Part shown: in pieces, positions 56,439-64,000 of the stretch
Layout of the letters: each line of letters opens with the position of its first letter
Numbering within the stretch: the first letter of the stretch is position 1
Source of the DNA: Olivibacter jilunii
GTDB taxonomy: Bacteria > Bacteroidota > Bacteroidia > Sphingobacteriales > Sphingobacteriaceae
Reading direction: 5' to 3'
DNA length: 64,000 nt
Assembly: GCF_900607235.1 (NCBI RefSeq)
Contig: NZ_LR027858.1
Coordinates: forward strand, 62,001 to 126,000
Program-made: the position numbers and the translations under genes
The notes under the pieces: generated by a model
What the model saw: only the letters and a program-made list of their open reading frames with translations
What the model was told of the DNA's origin: nothing
The model's database searches: none

Positions 56439-59400
56439 AACGGGATAATAATTGCAACAACGCTTCTTTAGAGAAAGATGTTTTAGTCAGGGTTATCGAA
56501 TCGACCAGTTTAGTGAACAGTTCACTCTTACTTTGCTGTAATTGCAACACTTTTTCCTCTATTGTTTCCTTACAGATCAATCGCACTGCTATTACATTTT
56601 TTTTCTGTCCCATTCTGTAAATACGATTGATCGCTTGGTCTTCTACCGCCGGGTTCCACCAAGGATCAATTAAATACACATAATCCGCCTCTGTAAGATT
56701 CAATCCGACTCCGCCGACTTTTAAACTCATCAAAAATACCTTTACACGCCCATCCAGTTTAAATTGCTCAATCAGCCCCTCTCTGTCCTTTACCTTTGTA
56801 CTTCCGGTCATCTTAAGGGTTTGCAATCCTTGTTTATGCAACTGATCTTCTACCAAATCCAACATATGCACGTATTGGGAAAACAATAAAATCTTATGCT
56901 GAACACTCCTCTGCCCGATCTCTTCTATCAGCCACTCAATTTTGGCGGCGTTCGGTACATTGCTATACTTATCTTTCAACAAAAGCGGCGAATTGCAAAT
57001 CTGGCGTAGTCGCATCAAGCCCTTTAATACGACTGCACTTTTATTACTTAGCTCTTCCTCCGTTTGTGCCGATATATAAGATCGAAATTCCTTTTCATAT
57101 ACGTCGTATATCCTTCTTTGTTCTTCGCCCATTTCACAGTACATAACCATTTCTGTTTTCTCGGGCAAATCATCCATTACTTCTGCTTTTGTCCTTCGTA
57201 AAACAAAAGGTTTAATTTTATGTAAAAGCTCTTCCAGACGCCTATTTTCACCGAATTTATCAATAGGCGTAGAATAAACATCACGGAAATATCTTTTGTT
57301 ACCTAGTAGGCCTGGACAAGCGAACGACAACTGCCCAAATAAATCAAAAGTATTGTTTTCCAAAGGTGTTCCCGTTACCGCTATCTTAATCTTTGCCTTC
57401 AATCGATTGGCCGCTCGGTATCGCTGAGATAGCGGATTTTTTATATGTTGGGACTCATCTAGAAATAGGTGATCGAATTCTATTTCCTGAAAACGATCCA
57501 GGTCACTTACCATGGTGCCGTAAGTAGTTAACACGACATCCCAAGAATCTATTGTATGGTTTTGATCCCGTTGTCCTCCATGCCAAAGAAAAATCCGCAA
57601 TGAAGGTGCAAATTTTTCGAATTCCTGCAACCAATTAGTCAATAAAGTTGCCGGAACAACAATCAAATTCGTACCTGATTTTCCTTCCTCTTTCTTTAGT
57701 AGCAAAAAAGCGATAATCTGAATGGATTTTCCTAACCCCATATCATCCGCCAAACAACCGCCGAAGCCTAGCCGACTTAAACTATGAAGCCATTTTACAC
57801 CATCCAATTGATAAGGCCTTAACTTGCCGATAAATCCCTCTGGAATCTTTAGCGACGGATCCTCTTCCTGATTGCTCCACTGTTTAAAAAGAAGCAACTC
57901 TTGCTTTACACCGGAGTCGAACATGTCGGTTTCGTAGGCACTTTGCAAAGCCTGAAAATTTATCTTGGCCGTTTTAAGTAAATCTCCCTCCCGTCTTCCC
58001 AAGCTAAAGAACTGTTCAAACTTGTGAAGCCACTCGGCAGGCAATATACCATAGGTTCCATCGTCTAAGAGTACGTAGTTTGATTTATTTCTAACCGCTT
58101 TTTCAAGGTCGCGCAGTCGAGCTACCTTTGAGCCGTAAGAAATCTTCACCCTTGTATTAAACCAATTAATACCGCTGGTAACTTCTATATTTATTGCAGC
58201 CTTATACGGACTTCGCTTGCTTATCGATAGCTTATCATAACCCATGACCGCTATTTTTTCGATTTGCCATTGCTCAAAAGCCTCTAAAAACCAATTTCCG
58301 TCGAAAAACCGATCTTGATGTAAATAAAAATACAGTAAATCGTCATCTAACTGTTCCGGAAAATAAGGGTGTTGTTTGAGGATAAAAGATAAGAACTGCA
58401 ACTCCTGCTCATCGTTACGACGAATCAAAAATGAATTTCCATAATCGTCTTTCCCATAAACGGGTCGTTTCGAACGAATGGGAATTTCGACTGTCCCGTA
58501 GCGCATAACAGGTTCTATCACGATGTAATTTTCAGACTCTGACAAATAAATGATTCGCTCGGTAGCCTGTACCGGCGTTTCCATAGATGACTGATCGTAC
58601 CCCTCTGTAAGAAATGCGTAGTTCACCTTTAAGGTATCGCTTACCTTATCCAACAATTCACTTTGCAAGAGATGATATTTCGATGCATGCACGATCAGAT
58701 CAGTCCCTAGATTCTTAAAAAATCGGCATACTCTCCACACATTATGGTTCTTAAATGCATAAAAAGTTTTCCCTATGTGCAGAAAACAATCAAAGGCAAA
58801 GACGAGCTCTTGCATGCTGTACCACTGATCTGCTATCTGCAATAGCGGGCTTATTTGGTAGAGGCTATCTTTTTTCCGAATTCCAAGCGTAAATTGGTCA
58901 GCCCCTATTACTTGCAGGTTCACTCTACTAAAATTCTTTGCCTGAAATTGTTTTGAATTCCCTTGATAGTAAACGGGCATATCAAAGGGATTTTTCACTA
59001 TTTCGTGTAAGGCCCGAATATCATCTTCGTTATACGGTTCCTTGGTTGGTTGGGGAAATCGACTGAGCGCTGCCAAAAAGCGAATATATTCCGGCCGCTT
59101 TTCATGCCACAATAACGTTGTTGCATCAATGGTATTAACCAAGGCCTTAACCTTCCCGTTAACGGCAAACGCTAATTCCCCAAGCTGAATTGTAAGGTGG
59201 CCATAATGTCTGTGGGGATAAATAAGAATCACTTTCCCCTCCAAATTTTGTTCACGGAACGCCGGTTTAACATCCGGTAAAAGCTTACCTTTAAGATACC
59301 GTACATTTTCATCCGTTATTTTCAATAAGCCTTGTATTTTTGGCGTAAGTATTAATTTATTCTCCACATAATGCATATGGAAATGCGAAGTGATGTCTGC

Positions 59401-59802
59401 TTCGTCTTCCAGACCATAATCTCGCGCAACTTGCCGTACTCTCACATGTCGTGAAATTCCGTCAAAAAAAAATCGGATATCTGTGTTTTTTATTATTTCA
59501 TAAAGAACCCGATTGCTATGTTGGCACATTCGAAGCGGTGTTTCTAAGCAAGTGCAGTGAAAATGGAGACGCTTTTCAATCCGATCTGTCCATACCCTTA
59601 TCTGTGCAGTATGTAAGTTAGGGTGCGAATAATCAAAGACGCCTCTGTCGATGGATAGTTGTTTAACATGAACTGATGCATTCGGAACGAGTTGATCAGA
59701 CGAGTGTTTGTACATCAAGATTTCTGACAATTGCTCATCCGCAAAACCTTCAATTGTATAAGAAGCCTCTTCTGAATCAATTATTTTATCTGTAAAGGTC
59801 AT
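56437..59802 (-). CDS. SWIM-domain SNF2/Rad54-family helicase
   Basis: A 1121-residue cytoplasmic Swi2/Snf2 ATPase. The N-terminal SWIM zinc finger is Cys83-x-Cys85...Cys93-x-His95, followed by a large bacterial SNF2-associated region (about 100-620). The helicase core begins with the Walker A segment LADDMGLGKSIQ (about 680-690), then VVLTTYGTM and LFLDESQHIKN (about 780). The C-terminal lobe has LLFSQYVHMLDLVEDQL, LMSLKVGGVGLNLTEADYVYLIDPWWNP and the arginine-finger motif INRIYRMGQ. All key helicase motifs are intact. Bacterial relatives remodel protein-DNA or polymerase complexes; the exact target is unknown. It is monocistronic. Confidence 0.92.
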   Translation of the reverse strand: MTFTDKIIDSEEASYTIEGFADEQLSEILMYKHSSDQLVPNASVHVKQLSIDRGVFDYSHPNLHTAQIRVWTDRIEKRLHFHCTCLETPLRMCQHSNRVLYEIIKNTDIRFFFDGISRHVRVRQVARDYGLEDEADITSHFHMHYVENKLILTPKIQGLLKITDENVRYLKGKLLPDVKPAFREQNLEGKVILIYPHRHYGHLTIQLGELAFAVNGKVKALVNTIDATTLLWHEKRPEYIRFLAALSRFPQPTKEPYNEDDIRALHEIVKNPFDMPVYYQGNSKQFQAKNFSRVNLQVIGADQFTLGIRKKDSLYQISPLLQIADQWYSMQELVFAFDCFLHIGKTFYAFKNHNVWRVCRFFKNLGTDLIVHASKYHLLQSELLDKVSDTLKVNYAFLTEGYDQSSMETPVQATERIIYLSESENYIVIEPVMRYGTVEIPIRSKRPVYGKDDYGNSFLIRRNDEQELQFLSFILKQHPYFPEQLDDDLLYFYLHQDRFFDGNWFLEAFEQWQIEKIAVMGYDKLSISKRSPYKAAINIEVTSGINWFNTRVKISYGSKVARLRDLEKAVRNKSNYVLLDDGTYGILPAEWLHKFEQFFSLGRREGDLLKTAKINFQALQSAYETDMFDSGVKQELLLFKQWSNQEEDPSLKIPEGFIGKLRPYQLDGVKWLHSLSRLGFGGCLADDMGLGKSIQIIAFLLLKKEEGKSGTNLIVVPATLLTNWLQEFEKFAPSLRIFLWHGGQRDQNHTIDSWDVVLTTYGTMVSDLDRFQEIEFDHLFLDESQHIKNPLSQRYRAANRLKAKIKIAVTGTPLENNTFDLFGQLSFACPGLLGNKRYFRDVYSTPIDKFGENRRLEELLHKIKPFVLRRTKAEVMDDLPEKTEMVMYCEMGEEQRRIYDVYEKEFRSYISAQTEEELSNKSAVVLKGLMRLRQICNSPLLLKDKYSNVPNAAKIEWLIEEIGQRSVQHKILLFSQYVHMLDLVEDQLHKQGLQTLKMTGSTKVKDREGLIEQFKLDGRVKVFLMSLKVGGVGLNLTEADYVYLIDPWWNPAVEDQAINRIYRMGQKKNVIAVRLICKETIEEKVLQLQQSKSELFTKLVDSITLTKTSFSKEALLQLLSR

Positions 59803-60023
59803 TTTATAACATTCTTATGAATATACTTCCCGCAAATATTGTCTATCTTCAACAAAGCTATTCATAAGCAAATTAAGATTTGCAATAAAGAATGAATAAT
59901 ATCAAGAAATGTTCAGGAGCGCTTTTTATTGGAAAATATAGAGAGGGGTTAAGGCGATGAATAAATCGCTTGCAAACTCATTAGTGCTTTTAGGAATCTA
60001 TAGTAACAAATAATTACATACAG

Positions 60024-60620
60024 ATGAAAATTATTATTATCGGTGCGACAGGGACGATTGGCAGACATGTGGCAACACTTTTTGAAGGCAAACATGAACT
60101 CATTAAAGTGGGGACTACGAAAGGAGATTACCAAATAGATATTTGTTCCGAGCAATCAATAAAGATTTTTTTTGAAACTATTGGCCCCTTTGATGCGCTC
60201 ATTAGCACGACCGGCAAAGCTGCTTTTAAGTCATTGAAAGACTTAAGCAACGCCGATTTCCGACTTGGTTTGGACAATAAGCTCTTAGGCCAAATCAGTT
60301 TGGTACTCATTGGACAACACTACATTAACCCGGCCGGCTCGTTTACACTGACATCAGGTATTCTATCTGAAGACCCCGTTCCAGGAGGATCTGCACTTAG
60401 TACAGTGAATGGTGCTATCAATGCTTTTGTAAAAGGAGCAGCAATCGAGCTAAAAAATGATGTGCGCATAAATGCTGTGAGTCCCGGCGTTGTGGAAGAT
60501 TCGCCTTCTTTTTTTGAAGTTTTTCCGGGCCACATCCCCGTAAAAATGGAACGAGTAGCAAATGCTTACTATAAAAGCGTAATGGGTGCGTTGACAGGAG
60601 AAACAATCCGAGTATTCTAA
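60024..60620 (+). CDS. Short-chain dehydrogenase-like Rossmann protein lacking the YxxxK motif
   Basis: A 198-residue single-domain NAD(P)-binding protein. The dinucleotide motif GATGTIG lies at residues 7-13, an Asp follows the second strand (QIDICSEQS), and GPFDALISTTG matches the fourth strand. At the usual catalytic site, Ser-Tyr-Lys is replaced: a TLTSGILS Ser is kept, but the helix reads STVNGAINAFVKGAA, without Tyr-x3-Lys. This short SDR subgroup is common in bacteria. It may use Lys alone or bind nucleotide without SDR catalysis. It starts an apparent operon with YceI (18 bp) and the thioesterase. Confidence 0.8.
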   Translation: MKIIIIGATGTIGRHVATLFEGKHELIKVGTTKGDYQIDICSEQSIKIFFETIGPFDALISTTGKAAFKSLKDLSNADFRLGLDNKLLGQISLVLIGQHYINPAGSFTLTSGILSEDPVPGGSALSTVNGAINAFVKGAAIELKNDVRINAVSPGVVEDSPSFFEVFPGHIPVKMERVANAYYKSVMGALTGETIRVF

Positions 60621-60638
60621 TTTCTTTTCAATTGATAT

Positions 60639-61172
60639 ATGACTAAATGGGAAATTGACCCAAAGCATTCAGAAATCCACTTTCGGGCAAAACACATGCT
60701 TATATCTACCGTAACTGGCTTATTCACCAAATTTGAAGGAACCGTAGACACCCTGGAACCTAATGATTTCGTTCAAGCATCGATCCATTTGTCTATCGAC
60801 GTCGATAGTGTGTACACGAATGAATCTTACCGCGATGAACACCTTAAATCATCCGCGTTTTTTGACGTTGATAAGCATCCGTACATTACTTTTCGATCCA
60901 CGGAGCTAAGCAAGGATGACGACAACGCAAGCACATTTGTGTTAAGAGGCATGCTCGACATAAAAGACATGGTTAAAGAAGTACAATTCCATGTTTCATT
61001 TGGCGGGACGGCAGAAGAGAACGGTCGATTAAAAGCAGGCTTTCAGGTATCAGGAATTATCAACAGGAAACACTTTGGTCTAACTTATAACCCATTAATG
61101 GAAGCAGGAGGAATGGTTGTGTCAGAAGAAATCGAACTGGCCGCCAACATTGAACTAATTAAAATATCTTGA
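60639..61172 (+). CDS. YceI-family lipid-binding protein
   Basis: A 177-residue lipocalin-like protein covering the whole YceI domain: WEIDPKHSEIHFRAKHMLISTVTGLF at the start, YRDEHLKSSAFFDVDKHPYITFRST in the middle and NRKHFGLTYNPLMEAGGMVVSEEIEL at the end. There is no signal peptide, so it is a cytoplasmic version, unlike exported E. coli YceI. The family binds polyprenoid or amide lipids in its barrel. It is 3 bp before the thioesterase gene. Confidence 0.9.
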   Translation: MTKWEIDPKHSEIHFRAKHMLISTVTGLFTKFEGTVDTLEPNDFVQASIHLSIDVDSVYTNESYRDEHLKSSAFFDVDKHPYITFRSTELSKDDDNASTFVLRGMLDIKDMVKEVQFHVSFGGTAEENGRLKAGFQVSGIINRKHFGLTYNPLMEAGGMVVSEEIELAANIELIKIS

Positions 61173-61175
61173 TGT

Positions 61176-61733
61176 ATGAATAACTTTAAAACGGTGGCCG
61201 ATTCTCAAACGGTAATGACCGAGCTCATGATTCCCTCCTATTCTAACTTTGGGGGCAAAATACACGGCGGGGTCATCTTATCGTTAATGGATAAAGTTGC
61301 ATATGTATGTGCCGCAAAACACGCCGAAACTTATTGCGTCACCGCGTCGATCGACACAGTTGACTTTAGAGCTTCGGTGGAAGTGGGTGAGATTATTTCA
61401 TTACTTGCTTCTGTAAATTATGTTGGTAACTCTTCACTTGTAGTGGGTATAAAAGTGTTGGCCGAAAATGTGAAGACGCATGCCGTTAAGCATACAAACT
61501 CGAGCTATTTTTCAATGGTTGCTTTAGATGAGGAAACCCACAAACCGGTCCAAGTTCCGGGCTTGATTCTGGAAAACGAAACGGAGATACAGCGCTTTAT
61601 TACGGCGATGCACAGAAAGGAATTAAACCGCTATTATAAGCAAGAAGGCGAGCGTATCAAAGCTGATTTTAGGAATCAAGATTTTATTGAAGTACTAAAA
61701 AAAGAGCGATGCATTTTAAAACAATCGTATTAG
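61176..61733 (+). CDS. Hotdog-fold acyl-CoA thioesterase
   Basis: A 185-residue cytoplasmic acyl-CoA hydrolase of the YciA/ACOT type. The hotdog helix motif GGKIHGGVILSLMDKVAYVCAAKHA carries the catalytic Asp. It is followed by TASIDTVDFRASVEVGEII, VGNSSLVVGIKVLAEN and a C-terminal helical extension (about 140-185) beyond the usual domain. It overlaps the 3' end of the convergent asparaginase gene by four bases. Third gene of the SDR-YceI-thioesterase group, consistent with lipid metabolism. Confidence 0.88.
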   Translation: MNNFKTVADSQTVMTELMIPSYSNFGGKIHGGVILSLMDKVAYVCAAKHAETYCVTASIDTVDFRASVEVGEIISLLASVNYVGNSSLVVGIKVLAENVKTHAVKHTNSSYFSMVALDEETHKPVQVPGLILENETEIQRFITAMHRKELNRYYKQEGERIKADFRNQDFIEVLKKERCILKQSY

Positions 61734-62773
61734 TTTAAAGGTACATGCCCTCCATCTTTAAAGATTGCTACTTCCAGCTCTCCCTCCGCCGAAATAGCGC
61801 CACGGTACATCCCTGAAGTATTGAAGGGCATAGCAAGATTGCCCTCTTTATCCAGGGCGATCAGACCGCCGTTCCCCCCGCTTTTTGCTACTTTTGCGAG
61901 CGCGGTTTCCGCAGCTTCCTCTACTGTCAAACCCCTATAATCCATCAGGGCTGCCACATCATAAGCTACTACATTCCGAATATAAAATTCGCCCCAACCT
62001 GTGCAGGATACGGCAACCGACGCGTTATTAGCGTAGGTACCTGCACCTATAATGGGGGAATCACCTATTCGTCCAAACTTTTTATTAGTCATTCCACCCG
62101 TTGAGGTTCCTGCCGCTAAGTTGCCTTGATTATCAAGGGCAACACAACCCACTGTCCCGAACTTATCATCATGATGACCACCACCCAGCTTTACAGCGGT
62201 CTCATTCGCCTTTTTTTGGACAGCTTCTTGCTGAAGAGCCTTTTGAAGCCCATCCCATCGCTCCTTCGTATAGAAATACGACGGATCTACCATTGTTAGG
62301 CCTACTTGTCGAGCGAAGTCCTCTGCACCATCTCTCGCCAACAACACATGTTCTGATTTTTCCATAACTGCACGTGCGGCACTTATTGGATTCCGAACAA
62401 TCTTTACGCCTGCAACTGCTCCTGCACGTAAGCTCTCTCCATCCATAATAGCTGCGTCCAATTCATTTTTGCCTTCGTGGGTAAAGACGGCGCCCTTTCC
62501 GGCATTGAATAAGGGAGAATCTTCCAACACTTGTATGGTTTTCTCGACCGCATCTAAAGCGCTTCCATCTTTCTGAATAATTTCATAGCCGACTGTTAAT
62601 GCTTCCTTCAATTTTGCCTTATACGCTTGTTCCAATTCAGGCGTCATACGGCTAGGCTCGATGGTTCCCGCACCACCATGTATGACAAGTACATACTTTT
62701 TTATCTGCTGTTGTGCATGTACAAGGACCGGTAGTAAGGAGAATATTAGAATGAGTCTTAAAGGTAATGCCAT
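61730..62773 (-). CDS. Plant-type L-asparaginase / isoaspartyl peptidase
   Basis: A 347-residue exported Ntn-hydrolase precursor with a signal peptide (1-20, ending VLVHA). The alpha-subunit segment KYVLVIHGGAGTIEPSRM is followed by ALDAVEKTIQVLEDSPLFNAGKGAVFT. The autocleavage site is before Thr207 in FGTVGCVALD, and the substrate loop is RIGDSPIIGAGTYANN. Autoprocessing yields two subunits and a Thr nucleophile. It hydrolyses beta-aspartyl peptides or asparagine (family knowledge). The signal peptide places it in the periplasm. Convergent with the thioesterase. Confidence 0.92.
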   Translation of the reverse strand: MALPLRLILIFSLLPVLVHAQQQIKKYVLVIHGGAGTIEPSRMTPELEQAYKAKLKEALTVGYEIIQKDGSALDAVEKTIQVLEDSPLFNAGKGAVFTHEGKNELDAAIMDGESLRAGAVAGVKIVRNPISAARAVMEKSEHVLLARDGAEDFARQVGLTMVDPSYFYTKERWDGLQKALQQEAVQKKANETAVKLGGGHHDDKFGTVGCVALDNQGNLAAGTSTGGMTNKKFGRIGDSPIIGAGTYANNASVAVSCTGWGEFYIRNVVAYDVAALMDYRGLTVEEAAETALAKVAKSGGNGGLIALDKEGNLAMPFNTSGMYRGAISAEGELEVAIFKDGGHVPLN

Positions 62774-62940
62774 CTTTTTGTTGGATTTATTTATGTAAAA
62801 GTACAGATTTTCATTAGAATCATCGGACCTATAACCAGCTCACGGACATACATCGTTTCCAACAGAAGCGAATCATCGAATATTATTCAAATTTTACATT
62901 TTATTAATGAACATTATTCGATAAAAACTATAATATTCTG

Positions 62941-62948
62941 TATTTTTG
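62941..62948 (+). promoter_or_regulatory. Candidate -7 box of the Lrp gene
   Basis: TATTTTTG fits TAnnTTTG exactly and is 25 bp upstream of the ATG at 62973. It overlaps the TTG at 62946, supporting the downstream start. No good -33 TTTG is visible. Confidence 0.45.
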
Positions 62949-62972
62949 TCAGCTTTTTCAACAAATGTAACT

Positions 62973-63461
62973 ATGCATGATATACAACTAGATCGCATCG
63001 ATCTGGAAATATTAGATTATTTACAGAAAAACTCAAGGATGACAAATGCCGATTTAGCTCGGGAATTAGGCATGGCGCCATCTGGTATCTTAGAACGTGT
63101 TCGCAAACTTGAACAAAAGGGAGCATTAGTACAATATACCGCACGGGTCAATCCCGAGGCCGTTAATCAGAACCTGTTAGCCTTTATCTTTATTAAAGTG
63201 GCAGATGGTTTAGGCTGCGATGAAGCTGACAAACTGCTTAGCGAAATCGAAGCGATCCAAGAGGTTCATCATATCACGGGCGAAGATTGCTATTTGGTAA
63301 AAATCAGAGTCTCCAGCTCGGGGGAATTGATGCAATTCATGAAAACTTCGCTGAGGAATATTCCAAATATTGTATCAACAAGAACTACCATCGTGCTGGA
63401 AACAGTTAAAGAAAATCAGCACATCGTTATCAAAAGAGACACAGAAAATGACGAAAGCTAA
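62973..63461 (+). CDS. Lrp/AsnC-family transcriptional regulator
   Basis: A 162-residue regulator. The N-terminal winged helix (about 1-60) contains LDRIDLEILDYLQKNSRMTNADLARELGMAPSGILERVRKLEQKG. The C-terminal RAM ligand-binding domain (about 70-145) contains AFIFIKVADG and IQEVHHITGEDCYLVKIRVSSSGELMQFM. The ATG at 62973 was chosen over the TTG at 62946. Its end overlaps the start of the EamA transporter gene by 14 bases, so regulator and exporter are translationally coupled, a layout seen for Lrp-controlled amino-acid exporters. Confidence 0.92.
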   Translation: MHDIQLDRIDLEILDYLQKNSRMTNADLARELGMAPSGILERVRKLEQKGALVQYTARVNPEAVNQNLLAFIFIKVADGLGCDEADKLLSEIEAIQEVHHITGEDCYLVKIRVSSSGELMQFMKTSLRNIPNIVSTRTTIVLETVKENQHIVIKRDTENDES

Positions 63462-64000
63462 GAATACATCTACAGCGGCCATTATTATCGCTTATTTGTT
63501 AATTTACATTGTCTGGGGTTCCACCTATTTTTTCATTCACATTGCTCTTCAGGGCTTTACTCCCTTTCTTTTCGGAGCCATACGATTTACGATCGCAGGT
63601 ACGTTGTTGTTGATCTGGTGCAACAAAATGAAAGAGCCCATTTGGAATAAACAACTGCTAAAGACGGCAGCTGTTACGGGTATACTCCTTTTGTTCATCG
63701 ATATGGGTTTAGTCATGAAGGCTCAACAATATTTACCAAGCAGCCTAATTGCTATTGTAGCAGCTTCTACCGCCATCTGGATTTTGCTGCTCGATAAAAA
63801 AATGTGGAAAGTTAATTTCCGGAACTGGAATACCGTTGTGGGTGTCATAGTAGGATTTGTAGGCGTCATTCTACTCTTTAGTGAACAATTAGCTGCCTCC
63901 TTTACTGAAACCGGCTTATCCAATAAAGCAATCGGTATGTGCTTACTCATACTAGGAACACTTTCGTGGGCATCAGGCTCGGTATATTCGAAATACAGCG
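63448..64000 (+). CDS. EamA/DMT-family transporter, truncated by the window end
   Basis: ATG at 63448; 184 codons are visible. The hydrophobic segments AAIIIAYLLIYIVWGSTYFFI, FLFGAIRFTIAGTLLLIW, TGILLLFIDMGLVM, SLIAIVAASTAIWILLL, VVGVIVGFVGVILLF and AIGMCLLILGTLSWASGSVY match the first EamA repeat and the start of the second. The family exports small metabolites such as amino acids. Overlap with the Lrp gene suggests Lrp-regulated export. The 3' part lies outside the window. Confidence 0.88.
   Translation, partial: MTKAKNTSTAAIIIAYLLIYIVWGSTYFFIHIALQGFTPFLFGAIRFTIAGTLLLIWCNKMKEPIWNKQLLKTAAVTGILLLFIDMGLVMKAQQYLPSSLIAIVAASTAIWILLLDKKMWKVNFRNWNTVVGVIVGFVGVILLFSEQLAASFTETGLSNKAIGMCLLILGTLSWASGSVYSKYS

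Overview
This 64 kb window comes from a Bacteroidota chromosome, most likely Sphingobacteriaceae (Pedobacter, Sphingobacterium or Olivibacter relatives). The evidence is three SusC/SusD pairs, a FecI/FecR switch, lipoprotein signal peptides ending in a lipobox Cys, weak Shine-Dalgarno use, TAnnTTTG-type -7 boxes, and a Bacteroidota-type rhamnose operon with an aldolase/dehydrogenase fusion. I saw no tRNA, rRNA, CRISPR array, transposase or phage gene.

Layout. (1) 1-36,000 is a large polysaccharide utilisation locus. It holds an acetyl-esterase, a FecI-like sigma factor, a GH28 on the opposite strand, and FecR with a SusC carrying an STN domain and its SusD. These are followed by GH43, GH115, GH28, GH105, a second SusC/D pair (minus strand), a GH43-like propeller protein, a GH106 rhamnosidase, a third SusC/SusD-like pair and a GH92. 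GH28, GH105, GH106 and the esterase point to rhamnogalacturonan-type pectin. GH43 and GH115 suggest decorated galactan or glucuronate side chains (inference). Two large copies and one partial copy of a MITE-like intergenic repeat lie in this part. (2) 36,100-41,340 is an uncharacterised envelope cluster: small secreted proteins, a DUF4382 lipoprotein, a Lys/Pro-rich peptide, a beta-barrel protein and an OmpR-type two-component system. The divergent promoter region shows a symmetric operator layout. (3) 41,370-47,560 is the L-rhamnose operon on the minus strand (transporter, aldolase/dehydrogenase, isomerase, kinase), which would catabolise the rhamnose released by the locus in (1). (4) 47,850-64,000 is mostly housekeeping or envelope genes: a GNAT, an inactive/active M16 peptidase pair, a TonB-dependent-receptor-like barrel, a gene-poor 1.1 kb gap with a predicted sigma-54 small RNA, a secreted-protein gene with an in-frame stop, a SWIM/SNF2 helicase, an SDR-YceI-thioesterase group, a plant-type asparaginase, an Lrp regulator and a truncated EamA transporter.

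Most notable non-coding signals: (a) two mirror-image copies of TTTCAT-N5-TTTCAT-N10-(-7 box) between the DUF4382 gene and the two-component operon; (b) a strong -24/-12 promoter followed about 60 nt later by an intrinsic terminator, with no ORF between; (c) a 43 bp imperfect inverted repeat between the rhamnose isomerase and kinase genes; (d) the intergenic repeat family with an inverted inner module.
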